This document shows, piece by piece, positions 1 to 8,038 of a stretch of DNA of 64,000 nucleotides. This DNA comes from CAVSIP01 sp963728075 (GTDB lineage Bacteria > Actinomycetota > Actinomycetes > JAFAQI01 > DASSKL01), in contig CAVSIP010000003.1 of the NCBI GenBank assembly GCA_963728075.1, positions 310,001-374,000 on the forward strand, written 5' to 3'. Each line of letters begins with the position of its first letter. Position 1 is the stretch's first letter. The position numbers were made by a program, and so were the translations under genes. The notes below the pieces were generated by a model. The model ran no database searches and had not been told where the DNA came from. It saw only the letters and a program-made list of their open reading frames with translations.

Positions 1-611
1 ACGAGTACACCGCGCACGGCCACTGCGGGCTGCTCACGCCGGACGGCGAGGTCGACAACGACGCCACGCTCGAGCGGTATGCCGCGATCGCCGTCGCGCA
101 GGCGGACGCGGGCGTCCACGTCGTCGCCCCGAGCGGGATGATGGACGGCCAGGTCGCGGCCATCCGGACGGCGCTCGACGGCGCGGGCCACGAGCAGGTC
201 GCGGTGCTCGCGTACTCGGCGAAGTACGCGTCGGCGTTCTACGGCCCGTTCCGCGACGCGGCCGAGTGCGCCCCGCAGTTCGGCGACCGTTCGGGCTACC
301 AGCAGGACCCCGCCAACGCCGAGGAGGCGCTGCGCGAGGTGTGTCTCGACCTGGCCGAGGGCGCGGACGCCGTGATGGTGAAGCCGGCCATCGGCTACCT
401 CGACGTCGTGCGGCGCATCGCGGACACGGTGGACGTGCCGGTCGCGGCGTACCAGGTCTCCGGCGAGTACGCGATGGTCGAGGCGGCCGCCGCCAACGGC
501 TGGCTGGACCGCGACCGCGTGGTCATGGAGACGCTGACCTCGATCCGCCGTGCCGGCGCCGACCTGGTCCTCACGTACTGGGCCGCCGAGGTCGCCCGCC
601 GGCTGCAGTAG
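1..611 (+). CDS. hemB: delta-aminolevulinic acid dehydratase (porphobilinogen synthase), 3' part only
   Basis: C-terminal ~203 codons; the first complete codon is base 3 and the 5' end lies outside the window. HemB condenses two 5-aminolevulinate molecules into porphobilinogen in the cytosol, an early haem step. Visible family marks are the opening EYTAHGHCG, the VDND segment, MMDG, the first active-site lysine in YSAKYASAFYGP (codon 222-224) and the Schiff-base lysine in MVKPAIGYLD (codon 381-383). With hemL downstream this is a haem locus, split by an opposite-strand SDR gene. Confidence 0.95.
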   Translation, partial: EYTAHGHCGLLTPDGEVDNDATLERYAAIAVAQADAGVHVVAPSGMMDGQVAAIRTALDGAGHEQVAVLAYSAKYASAFYGPFRDAAECAPQFGDRSGYQQDPANAEEALREVCLDLAEGADAVMVKPAIGYLDVVRRIADTVDVPVAAYQVSGEYAMVEAAAANGWLDRDRVVMETLTSIRRAGADLVLTYWAAEVARRLQ

Positions 612-622
612 CGGTCCGGCGG

Positions 623-1375
623 CTACAGACCGGCGAGCTCGCGCCCGCGCCCGTCGCGGACGTCGATCACCTCGCCGTTGAGGTCACTGTCGACCACGGC
701 CCGGACCAGCCGCGCCGGGATCGCCGGGTCGATCAGCCCGCCGTCGCGGAACAGCCCGTGGAAGCGGTCGTGGAACCGCTCGCCCACCTGGTCGCGGGGC
801 TGCGCGCGCATGTAGTCCTGCATGGCGCCCTCGACCGTGCCGGGTCGTACGGCGTTCGCGGTGACGCCCGTGCCGGTCAGCTCGGCGGCGAGGTTGAGGG
901 TGAGCATGTCCAGGCCCGCCTTGGCGGCGGAGTACGCGTTCGCGCTCGGCATGCCCGTCCCGCCGGCGGCGCCGGAGGAGATCGTCACCACCCGGCCCCA
1001 GCCGCGCCCGAGCATCCCGGGCAGCACGGCGGAGACGCAGCGGAAGGCGCCGGTCAGGTTGATCTCGACGGCGGCCGCCCAGCCGTCCGGGTCGACCTCC
1101 CAGGGCCGCCCCAGCGGCCAGACGACCCCGGCGTTCGCGACGAGCACGTCCGCCCCGCCGAGCTGCTCCACGGCGGCGCGTACGGCGGCGCCGTCCGTGA
1201 CGTCCGCGGGCACCGGCACCCCGTCGACCTCCGCCGCGACCGCCTCGACCTCGGCGGCCGAGCGCGCGAGCACGCCGACGCGGGCGCCCGCCTCCGCCAG
1301 CGCGATCACGATCGCGCGCCCGATCCCGCGCCCGCCGCCGGTCACCAGCGCGGTCCGCCCGTCCAGTGTGCCCAT
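623..1375 (-). CDS. short-chain dehydrogenase/reductase (SDR) family oxidoreductase
   Basis: 250 aa classical SDR. The Rossmann motif TGGGRGIG is at residues 12-19, NAG at 81-83, catalytic Ser near 133-134 and YSAAK at 148-152, so it should be an active NAD(P)H-dependent oxidoreductase; the substrate cannot be read from sequence. I chose the ATG at 1375 because GGGAGG lies four bases upstream; a start at 1402 would add nine poorly supported residues. It sits antisense between hemB and hemL and is divergent from hemL across only 44 bp, so a haem-related role is not implied. Confidence 0.85.
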   Translation of the reverse strand: MGTLDGRTALVTGGGRGIGRAIVIALAEAGARVGVLARSAAEVEAVAAEVDGVPVPADVTDGAAVRAAVEQLGGADVLVANAGVVWPLGRPWEVDPDGWAAAVEINLTGAFRCVSAVLPGMLGRGWGRVVTISSGAAGGTGMPSANAYSAAKAGLDMLTLNLAAELTGTGVTANAVRPGTVEGAMQDYMRAQPRDQVGERFHDRFHGLFRDGGLIDPAIPARLVRAVVDSDLNGEVIDVRDGRGRELAGL

Positions 1376-1392
1376 GTGCCCTCCCGGAAGCA

Positions 1393-1402
1393 GTGACGTC
1401 AC
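1393..1402. promoter_or_regulatory. perfect 10-bp palindrome GTGACGTCAC between divergent SDR and hemL
   Basis: The 44-bp divergent region between the SDR start (1375) and hemL start (1420) contains the palindrome GTGACGTCAC, immediately before the hemL ribosome binding site. Its position suits a dimeric repressor acting on either gene, but no regulator family can be assigned and a 10-bp palindrome can occur by chance. Confidence 0.3.
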
Positions 1403-1419
1403 CTGCGAGGATGGTGCCC

Positions 1420-2718
1420 GTGACTGCCGTACCCGGATCGGAGGCCTGGTTCGAGCGCGCGTGCGCGGTGACCCCCGGCGGGGTGAACTCCCCGGTCCGT
1501 GCCTTCGGGGCGGTGGGTGGCACCCCCCGGTTCATGGCGTCGGGGCGCGGCCCCTACCTCGTCGACGTCGACGGCCGCGAGTACGTCGACCTGGTCTGCT
1601 CGTGGGGTCCCATGATCCTGGGGCACGCGCATCCGGACGTCGTCGGCGCGGTGCAGCAGGCGGTGGCCCGGGGGACGAGCTTCGGGACGCCGTCACCCGG
1701 TGAGGTGGAGCTGGCCGAGGAGCTCGTCGCGCGGGTGCCGCCGGTCGAGCGCGTCCGGCTGGTGAGCTCCGGCACCGAGGCGACGATGACCGCCGTCCGG
1801 CTGGCCCGCGGGTTCACCGGCCGGTCGAAGGTGGTCAAGTTCGCCGGCTGCTACCACGGGCACGTCGATGCGCTGCTGGCGAGCGCCGGCAGCGGGGTGG
1901 CGACGTTCGGGCTGCCGGACACGCCCGGGGTCACCGGGGCCGCGGCCGCCGACACGATCGTGCTGCCGTACAACGACGTCGCGGCCGTGCACGCGGCGTT
2001 CGAGCAGCACGGCGGCGACATCGCCTGTGTCATCACCGAGGCGGTGCCCGCCAACATGGGCGTGGTGCCGCCGCTCGACGGCTTCAACGCGACCCTGCGC
2101 GAGCTGACGACCGCCCACGGCGCGCTGCTCGTGCTCGACGAGGTGCTCACCGGCTTCCGGCTCTCCCGTACCGGCTGGTGGGGGATCGAGGGAACCACGC
2201 CGGACCTGTTCACGTTCGGGAAGGTGATGGGTGGAGGGATGCCAGCGGCTGCCTTCGGCGGGCGCGCGGACGTGATGGCACAGCTCGCCCCGGCCGGCCC
2301 CGTCTACCAGGCCGGGACCCTGTCCGGCAACCCGGTGGCCGTCGCCGCTGGCCTGGCGACGCTGCGCGCCTGCACCGACGAGGTGTACGCCCGGCTGGAC
2401 CAGGCCGCCGACGCGCTGACGGCCATGGTGAGCACGGCGCTGGACGAGGCGGGCGTTCCGCATCGGGTGAACCGGGCGAGCAGCCTGTTCTCGGTCTTCT
2501 TCACCGACGCCGAGGTCGTCGACTACGCGACGGCCAAGCGGCAGTCGGTCGCCCGGCACCGGGCGTTCTTCCACGCCATGCTGGACGCGGGCGTGCACCT
2601 GCCCCCGTCCGCGTTCGAGGCGTGGTTCCTCTCCGCCGCGCACGACGATGCGGCTCTCGACCGGGTCCACGCGGCCCTGCCCGCCGCCGCGCGTGCCGCC
2701 GCCGAGGCGGCCGGGTGA
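1420..2718 (+). CDS. hemL: glutamate-1-semialdehyde 2,1-aminomutase
   Basis: 432 aa class-III PLP enzyme converting glutamate-1-semialdehyde to 5-aminolevulinate, the C5-pathway step feeding HemB. The N-terminal TPGGVNSPVRAF, the SSGTEATMTAVRLAR phosphate-binding region, CYHGHVD, and TFGKVMGGGMP carrying the PLP lysine (K268) are all typical. GTG 1420 is preferred over ATG 1411 because GAGG (1407-1410) is nine bases upstream of the GTG but abuts the ATG. The stop overlaps the next start (GTGA). Confidence 0.95.
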   Translation: MTAVPGSEAWFERACAVTPGGVNSPVRAFGAVGGTPRFMASGRGPYLVDVDGREYVDLVCSWGPMILGHAHPDVVGAVQQAVARGTSFGTPSPGEVELAEELVARVPPVERVRLVSSGTEATMTAVRLARGFTGRSKVVKFAGCYHGHVDALLASAGSGVATFGLPDTPGVTGAAAADTIVLPYNDVAAVHAAFEQHGGDIACVITEAVPANMGVVPPLDGFNATLRELTTAHGALLVLDEVLTGFRLSRTGWWGIEGTTPDLFTFGKVMGGGMPAAAFGGRADVMAQLAPAGPVYQAGTLSGNPVAVAAGLATLRACTDEVYARLDQAADALTAMVSTALDEAGVPHRVNRASSLFSVFFTDAEVVDYATAKRQSVARHRAFFHAMLDAGVHLPPSAFEAWFLSAAHDDAALDRVHAALPAAARAAAEAAG

Positions 2719-3359
2719 GCGAGACCCTCACGGTCGTGCACCTGGTCCGCCACGGGGAGGTGCACAACCCGGAGAAGATCCTGTACGGGCGGCTGCCCGG
2801 CTTCCGGCTGTCGACCGCCGGCGAGGAGATGGCCGAGACCGCGGCGGATGCGCTGCGCGGCCGGGACGTCGTGCTGGTCCGCTCCTCGCCGCTGGAGCGG
2901 GCCCGGCAGACCGCCGAGCCGGTCGCCGCGCACTTCGGCCTCGAGGTGGAGGTCGACGACCGGCTGATCGAGAGCGAGAACGTCTTCGAGGGGCTGCGCG
3001 TCGGGGTGGGCGCGACCGACCCCGCCTGGCGGCAGCCGAAGTACTGGCGGCACCTGCGCAACCCGCTGCTGCCCTCCTGGGGGGAGCCGTACGCGCTGGT
3101 CGCCGCCCGCATGCTCGCCGCTGCTGCCGACGCGCGGGACGCCGTCCGCGGCCGTGAGGCGGTGCTGGTGAGCCACCAGCTGCCGATCTGGGTGGCCCGG
3201 CGGGCCGCCGAGGGCCGCCGGTTGTGGCACCGGCCGGACCGGCGGCAGTGCGGTCTCGCCAGCATCACGTCCCTGACCTACGCCGGCGAGCGGATCGTCG
3301 CGGTCTCCTACACGGAGCCCGCCGGTGCCGCGTCGCGGGGCGGCGTGCCGGGCGCATGA
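2715..3359 (+). CDS. histidine phosphatase family protein
   Basis: 214 aa. The catalytic RHGE is at residues 12-15, followed by SSPLERARQTAEP and the second histidine in LVSHQLPIW, as in the phosphoglycerate-mutase-like phosphatase branch. The substrate is unknown. The GTG start overlaps the hemL stop and its own stop overlaps a possible upstream ATG of the next gene, so it is translationally coupled. The same order (hemL, phosphatase, TlpA, ccdA, resB, ccsA) is widespread in actinobacteria, which suggests but does not show a link to cytochrome maturation. Confidence 0.85.
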   Translation: MSETLTVVHLVRHGEVHNPEKILYGRLPGFRLSTAGEEMAETAADALRGRDVVLVRSSPLERARQTAEPVAAHFGLEVEVDDRLIESENVFEGLRVGVGATDPAWRQPKYWRHLRNPLLPSWGEPYALVAARMLAAAADARDAVRGREAVLVSHQLPIWVARRAAEGRRLWHRPDRRQCGLASITSLTYAGERIVAVSYTEPAGAASRGGVPGA

Positions 3360-3439
3360 ACAGCGCCCCCGTACGCCCACGGTCGCCGTGGCCGGGTGAG
3401 AATGGGTCGCACCCCGCCGTCTCCCGGAAGTCCCCGCGC

Positions 3440-4024
3440 GTGATCCGCTCTCCCCGCCTGCCGGCCGTCGCGGCCGCCCTGGTGCTGTCCGCGGTGGCGG
3501 GCTGCAGCGGCACGAACGCGGTCGACCAGTCGACGGCGAACGTCAAGGGCTACGTCGCCGGCAACGGTTCGGTGCACGTGGTCCCGGCGGCCGACCGGCA
3601 CGCTGTCGGGCCGCTGCACGGCACGGACCTCACCGGCCGGCCGATCGACGTCGCCCAGTGGCGCGGTGACGTGGTCGTGGTGAACGTGTGGGCCTCGTGG
3701 TGCGCGCCGTGCCGCTCGGAGGCGAAGAGCCTGCAGGCGGTGTACGACGAGACCCGCTCGCTGGGGGTCCGCTTCCTCGGGGTGGACGTGAAGGACGACG
3801 CGGCGAACGCCGGCGCGTTCGTCCGCCGGCACGGGCTGACCTACCCCTCGCTGGAGGACGAGCCGGGCCGGGTCGGCCTGGCGTTCCGGCCGCCGCCCGG
3901 CGCGATCCCGTCGACGGTCGTGCTGGACCGGCAGCACCGGGAGGCGGCGAGGTTCTCTGGCGAGGTCCGCTACACCCAGCTGCTCGCGGTGGTGCGGGAT
4001 GTCGCGGGGGAGCAGCCGTCGTGA
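3440..4024 (+). CDS. TlpA/ResA-like thiol-disulfide oxidoreductase lipoprotein
   Basis: 194 aa with a lipoprotein signal peptide (lipobox VAGC, Cys22) and a thioredoxin fold carrying WCAPC (Cys88/Cys91). It probably reduces apocytochrome c CXXCH thiols outside the membrane, using electrons from CcdA next door. The GTG at 3440 is preferred (GGAAG nine bases upstream, signal peptide starts at once); an ATG at 3356 overlapping the previous stop would add 28 residues before the signal peptide. It overlaps ccdA by 4 nt. Confidence 0.88.
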   Translation: MIRSPRLPAVAAALVLSAVAGCSGTNAVDQSTANVKGYVAGNGSVHVVPAADRHAVGPLHGTDLTGRPIDVAQWRGDVVVVNVWASWCAPCRSEAKSLQAVYDETRSLGVRFLGVDVKDDAANAGAFVRRHGLTYPSLEDEPGRVGLAFRPPPGAIPSTVVLDRQHREAARFSGEVRYTQLLAVVRDVAGEQPS

Positions 4025-4845
4025 GCGGCCTCGTCCTCGCCGGGGTGGGCCAGTCGTTCCAGTCCACGGCCGCCACGGGGCCGCTGGTGCTCGCGGTCGG
4101 GGTGGCGGTGGTCGCCGGACTGGTGTCGTTCCTGTCCCCGTGCGTCCTGCCGCTCGTGCCCGGCTACCTCTCCTACGTCACGGGCCTGTCCGGTGCCGAC
4201 CTGGCCGGCGACGGGGACGCCGTGGCGATGTCCGGTGGCGCCGCCGCTGTGGCCGTCCCCCGGTTGCGCGTGCCCCGGGTGGTGGCCGGCTCGTCGCTGT
4301 TCGTCCTCGGGTTCTCGCTGGTCTTCGTCAGCTACGGCGCGCTGTTCGGCAGTGTCGGCGCCGCCCTGATCGAGCACCAGGCGGTGCTCAGCCGGGTCCT
4401 CGGCGGCCTGACGATCGTCTTCGGCCTGGCGTTCATGGGGCTGCTGCCGGGGCTACAACGGGACGTGCGGGTCCACCGGGTGCCCTCGCTCGGTCTGGCC
4501 GGGGCCCCGTTGCTCGGCATGCTGTTCGGGCTCGGCTGGACCCCGTGCATCGGCCCCACCCTCGGCGCGGTCCAGACGCTGGCCGCGGACAGTGCCAGCG
4601 CGGGGCGCGGGGCGCTGCTCTCCTTCGCGTACTGCGTGGGCCTGGGCGTGCCGTTCGTGCTCACCGGCCTGGGGCTGCGCCGGGCCCTCGGCGTGTTCTC
4701 GGTCGTCAAGCGCCACTACGTGTGGGTGATGCGTACGGGTGGGGTGCTGCTCGTCGTGATCGGGCTGCTGCTGGTGACCGGCCTGTGGGACCGCCTGACC
4801 ATCGACCTGCGCCTGCTCGTTCCCGGCTTCACGACGGCGGTGTGA
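4021..4845 (+). CDS. ccdA: cytochrome c biogenesis protein CcdA
   Basis: 274 aa, six predicted membrane helices. It carries electrons from cytoplasmic thioredoxin across the membrane to the TlpA/ResA-like partner. The two conserved cysteines are visible in SPCVLPLVPGYLSY (Cys41) and WTPCIGPTLG (Cys176). A 30-residue Ala/Val-rich loop after helix 1 is longer than in minimal CcdA. The GTG start overlaps the previous stop. Confidence 0.93.
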   Translation: MSGLVLAGVGQSFQSTAATGPLVLAVGVAVVAGLVSFLSPCVLPLVPGYLSYVTGLSGADLAGDGDAVAMSGGAAAVAVPRLRVPRVVAGSSLFVLGFSLVFVSYGALFGSVGAALIEHQAVLSRVLGGLTIVFGLAFMGLLPGLQRDVRVHRVPSLGLAGAPLLGMLFGLGWTPCIGPTLGAVQTLAADSASAGRGALLSFAYCVGLGVPFVLTGLGLRRALGVFSVVKRHYVWVMRTGGVLLVVIGLLLVTGLWDRLTIDLRLLVPGFTTAV

Positions 4846-4858
4846 GGAGCCTCGCCCG

Positions 4859-6493
4859 ATGACCGACACCACCGTCCGGCTGCCCGACGAGGTCGACGAG
4901 CCGCTTGCGCCGATGTCGACCGCGCCGGACCAGGCGTTGCCGGCGCGCTCGATGGGGCCGCTGCGCTCGGCCTGGCGCCAGCTGACGTCCATGCGTACGG
5001 CGCTGGTCCTGCTGTTCCTGCTCGCTCTTGCCGCGGTGCCCGGCTCGCTGCTGCCCCAGCGGGGGCTGAACCTCGCCAAGGTCCGCGACTTCTACTCCGC
5101 GCACCCGACGCTCGCGCCGTGGCTGGACCGGCTGTCGCTGTTCGACGTGTTCGCCGCTCCCTGGTTCGCCGCCATCTACCTGCTGCTGTTCGTCTCGCTG
5201 GTGGGCTGCCTGACGCCCCGGCTGCGGCTGCACCTGCGAGCGATGCGGACGTCCCCTCCACCGGCCCCGCGGCGGCTGTCCCGGCTGCCGGCGTACGCGC
5301 AGTGGGACGTCGACGGCAGCGCCGCCGACACCGTCCGCGCGGCGGCGGACGTCCTGCGGGGCGAGCGCTTCCGCGTCGTCGTCCGTGACGACGACCGGGG
5401 CATGCCCAGCGTCGCCGCCGAGAAGGGCTACCTGCGCGAGACCGGCAACCTGCTCTTCCACGGCGCGCTGCTGGTGCTGCTCGTCGCCGTCGCGCTGGGC
5501 GGCCTGTTCGGCTACAAGGGCAACGTCCTCGTGACGGAGGGCGACGGCTTCGCCAACGTGCCCAGCTCCTACGACGACTTCCGACCGGCCCGGCTGTTCT
5601 CCGACAGCAGCATGGCTCCGCTGTCGGTGACCCTGGACCAGTTCAGGGCGACGTACACCGAGACCGGCCAGCCGCTCACGTTCACCGCTCGGGTGCACTA
5701 CCGGTCCGCGGCCGACGCCCCCGACCGCCCCGCGGTCATCCGGGTCAACCACCCGCTGTCCGTGGACGGCGTGAAAGTCTACCTCATCGGCCACGGGTAC
5801 GCGCCGCACGTCACGGTGCGCGACGCCCAGGGGCACGTCGCGTTCTCCGCGGCGGTGCCGTTCCTGCAGCGTGACGCCATGTTCACCTCGGACGGCGTCA
5901 TCAAGGTCCCCGACGCGCTGCCCGAGCAGCTCGGCCTCACCGGCTTCTTCGTCCCGACCGCCTCCGCGGACCCGGCCCGCGGCGTCGTCTCGACCTACCC
6001 CGCGCCCCGGCGGCCGGTGCTGGTGCTCACCGCCTACCACGGCGACCTCGGTCTCGACAGCGGGCGGCCGCAGTCCGTCTGGAGCCTCGACACCGACAAG
6101 CTCACCCAGTTCACCCTGGCCGACGGCCGGCCGGCCACCAAGGCGCTGCGCCCGGGTGACACCTGGACGCTGCCGGACGGCTCGCAGGTGACCTTCGACC
6201 GGATCACCGAGTTCGCGACCTTCCAGGTGACCCACGACCCCGGAAACGGGCTCGCCCTGCTCGCGGCGGTGCTCATCGTCGGCGGGCTGCTGCTGTCGCT
6301 GCGGGTCCGCCGTCGCCGGGTGTGGGTTCGGGGGCGCCCGGCGGACCCGGAGGGTGCGGACGGTGGTACGGGACGTACGGTGGTCGAGGTCGCCGGACTG
6401 CCGCGGACGGACGCCGAGTCCTTCGCGACGGAGTTCACGGGGCTCGATGAGCGGCTGCGCGCCACCCTCGGCGCACGAGCGACGGAGGACTAG
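4859..6493 (+). CDS. resB: cytochrome c biogenesis protein ResB
   Basis: 544 aa. Three membrane helices lie in the first ~220 residues, a large extracytoplasmic domain follows, and the last helix is at ~463-485 before an Arg-rich tail. This is the ResB architecture of System II haem delivery, where ResB with CcsA/CcsB forms the haem exporter and cytochrome c synthetase. GAGGAG (4844-4849) overlaps the ccdA stop and serves this ATG. Confidence 0.93.
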   Translation: MTDTTVRLPDEVDEPLAPMSTAPDQALPARSMGPLRSAWRQLTSMRTALVLLFLLALAAVPGSLLPQRGLNLAKVRDFYSAHPTLAPWLDRLSLFDVFAAPWFAAIYLLLFVSLVGCLTPRLRLHLRAMRTSPPPAPRRLSRLPAYAQWDVDGSAADTVRAAADVLRGERFRVVVRDDDRGMPSVAAEKGYLRETGNLLFHGALLVLLVAVALGGLFGYKGNVLVTEGDGFANVPSSYDDFRPARLFSDSSMAPLSVTLDQFRATYTETGQPLTFTARVHYRSAADAPDRPAVIRVNHPLSVDGVKVYLIGHGYAPHVTVRDAQGHVAFSAAVPFLQRDAMFTSDGVIKVPDALPEQLGLTGFFVPTASADPARGVVSTYPAPRRPVLVLTAYHGDLGLDSGRPQSVWSLDTDKLTQFTLADGRPATKALRPGDTWTLPDGSQVTFDRITEFATFQVTHDPGNGLALLAAVLIVGGLLLSLRVRRRRVWVRGRPADPEGADGGTGRTVVEVAGLPRTDAESFATEFTGLDERLRATLGARATED

Positions 6494-6499
6494 ACGCAC

Positions 6500-7498
6500 G
6501 TGGACCTCGCCCGACTGAGCAACGACCTGTTCGGTGTGACCGTGGTCATCTACTCGCTGGCCCTGCTGGCGTACGCAGCCGACTTCGCGTTCACCCGCCG
6601 GACCGCCGCGGTGCGGGTGCCCGCCCAGCAGCGGGTCGGTGGCCGCGTGCTCGCCACCGTCGGCGCGCCGTCGGTCACGACCGGGCCGGCGGCGGGTGAC
6701 TCCGCGCCGACGGCGCCGGCGCCGGTCTCGGCCGGGGGTACGCCCCTCGCCGGCCGGCTGGCCGTCGCCGTCACCTGTCTCGGGTGGCTGGTGCACCTGG
6801 CCGAGGTGATCACGCGCGGGCTGGCGTCCGGCCGGGTGCCCTGGGGCAACATGTACGAGTTCAGCTCGGCCGTGTCGCTCATCGCGGTCGGTGCCTTCCT
6901 CCTCCTGCTGACCCGTCAGCCGGTGCGCTGGCTCGGGCTGTTCGTCCTGCTGCCGGTGGTGCTCTACCTCGGGCTGGCCGGCACGGTGCTGTTCGTCAGC
7001 GCGGGGCCGCTCGTCCCGGCGCTGAACTCCTACTGGATCAAGATCCACGTGGCTGCGGCCATCCTCGCCACCGGCACGTTCGTCGTCGGCGGGGTCGTCA
7101 CGGTGCTGCACCTGCTGCGCCGCCGGCACGAGCGCCGGGCGTCGATCGCGGGGCGGCCGGCCCGCTCGGAGTCGATGCTGGACCGGCTGCCCGAGGCGGC
7201 GGCCCTCGAGCGCACCGCCCACCGGCTGATCTCCTTCGCCTTCCCCATCTGGACGTTCGCGATCATCGCCGGGGCGATCTGGGCGGAGAGCGCGTGGGGG
7301 CGCTACTGGGGCTGGGACCCGAAGGAGACCTGGTCGTTCGTGACCTGGGTGATGTACGCGGCGTACCTGCACGCGCGGTCGACCGCCTCCTGGCGGAAGG
7401 CGGCGCCGTACGTCGCGCTCGCGGCGTTCGTCGGGCTGCTGATCAACTACTACGTGGTGAACACCGTCATCGCGGGCCTGCACTCGTACGCGTTCTGA
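6500..7498 (+). CDS. ccsB: c-type cytochrome biogenesis protein CcsB (CcsA/ResC family)
   Basis: 332 aa polytopic membrane protein. The tryptophan-rich haem-binding WWD segment WGWDPKETWSF starts at residue 270. With ResB it forms the System II cytochrome c synthetase. The GTG start is 6 bp after resB. It is the last gene of the hemL-to-ccsB run and converges on bldC 39 bp away. Confidence 0.93.
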   Translation: MDLARLSNDLFGVTVVIYSLALLAYAADFAFTRRTAAVRVPAQQRVGGRVLATVGAPSVTTGPAAGDSAPTAPAPVSAGGTPLAGRLAVAVTCLGWLVHLAEVITRGLASGRVPWGNMYEFSSAVSLIAVGAFLLLLTRQPVRWLGLFVLLPVVLYLGLAGTVLFVSAGPLVPALNSYWIKIHVAAAILATGTFVVGGVVTVLHLLRRRHERRASIAGRPARSESMLDRLPEAAALERTAHRLISFAFPIWTFAIIAGAIWAESAWGRYWGWDPKETWSFVTWVMYAAYLHARSTASWRKAAPYVALAAFVGLLINYYVVNTVIAGLHSYAF

Positions 7499-7537
7499 CG
7501 GGGGTGACGGGGCGGGTCGCCGATGCGGCCCGCACGG

Positions 7538-7810
7538 TCACAGGCGCGAGCGGTCGCGCTCGTAGCCGGGGTGGCGCTGCGTCGGGGGGACCGGGGCGGA
7601 CGACGCCGAGGAGCCGTTCTCGCTCGGCCCGTCGCCGTTCTCGCCGCGCAGCAGGGCGCGGACCTCGGACTCCCGGAACCGGCGGTGACCGCCAGGGGTG
7701 CGGATGCTCCCGATCCGGCCCGCGGCCGCCCACCGGGTGACCGTCTTCGGGTCAACCCGGAACAGGCTCGCGACCTCTCCCGGCGTGAGCAGTCGCTCTC
7801 GTGCCTCCAC
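7538..7810 (-). CDS. bldC: BldC-type MerR-like developmental transcription factor
   Basis: 90 aa, almost wholly a winged-helix DNA-binding domain: LLTPGEVASLFRVDPKTVTR, then PGGHRRFRESEVRALL. This matches BldC, a small MerR-related protein that in Streptomyces controls the onset of development. The C-terminal 30 residues are Ser/Gly/Pro-rich and look disordered. The GTG start follows AAGGGGG. It is divergent from the LPXTG protein gene across 228 bp. Confidence 0.87.
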   Translation of the reverse strand: MEARERLLTPGEVASLFRVDPKTVTRWAAAGRIGSIRTPGGHRRFRESEVRALLRGENGDGPSENGSSASSAPVPPTQRHPGYERDRSRL

Positions 7811-8038
7811 CAGTGCCCCCTTACCTCCGCGTTACGTGTTTCTCTACACGATTACAGCCCGTACGTCACTGGTTTCGTAAGGTAGCGAACTCCGAGGGTG
7901 GGCGCTGCCCAGATGGGCTAGTCCGTCCGGACCAGGTGTCCACCGAAAGGATGATCCAGGCGGGGCATGGACCGGTTGGGTGGGTCATCCGACTGTTGGA
8001 CGGAACGTCCGGATTGGCCCGCACCTACGGGGGAACAC
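7811..8038. promoter_or_regulatory. divergent promoter region between bldC and the LPXTG gene
   Basis: 228 bp with locally higher A+T than the coding DNA. It holds a small inverted repeat (CGTGT...ACACG, about 7836-7851) and candidate -10 boxes: TAAGGT (7878-7883) on the plus strand and TGTAAT-like on the minus strand. If the plus-strand box is real the LPXTG mRNA has a leader of about 150 nt. No known riboswitch pattern was recognised. The LPXTG gene's GGGGGA ribosome site ends just before its GTG. Confidence 0.4.

Noticed and set aside
3356..3439. Upstream ATG start for the TlpA-like lipoprotein
   Set aside because: It would put 28 residues before the signal peptide, whereas GTG 3440 has GGAAG at good spacing; the ATG overlap with the previous stop remains possible but less likely.
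4829..7483. A very long open frame (about 880 codons) antisense to resB and ccsB, and many similar antisense frames elsewhere
   Set aside because: In ~72% GC DNA stop codons are rare in shadow frames. The translation is low-complexity Arg/Gly/Pro/His with no family motif, while the opposite strand holds clear conserved genes.
7811..8038. A riboswitch (c-di-AMP type) in the leader of the LPXTG gene
   Set aside because: The ~150-nt leader has small stems but I could not match the conserved ydaO-type or other riboswitch cores.
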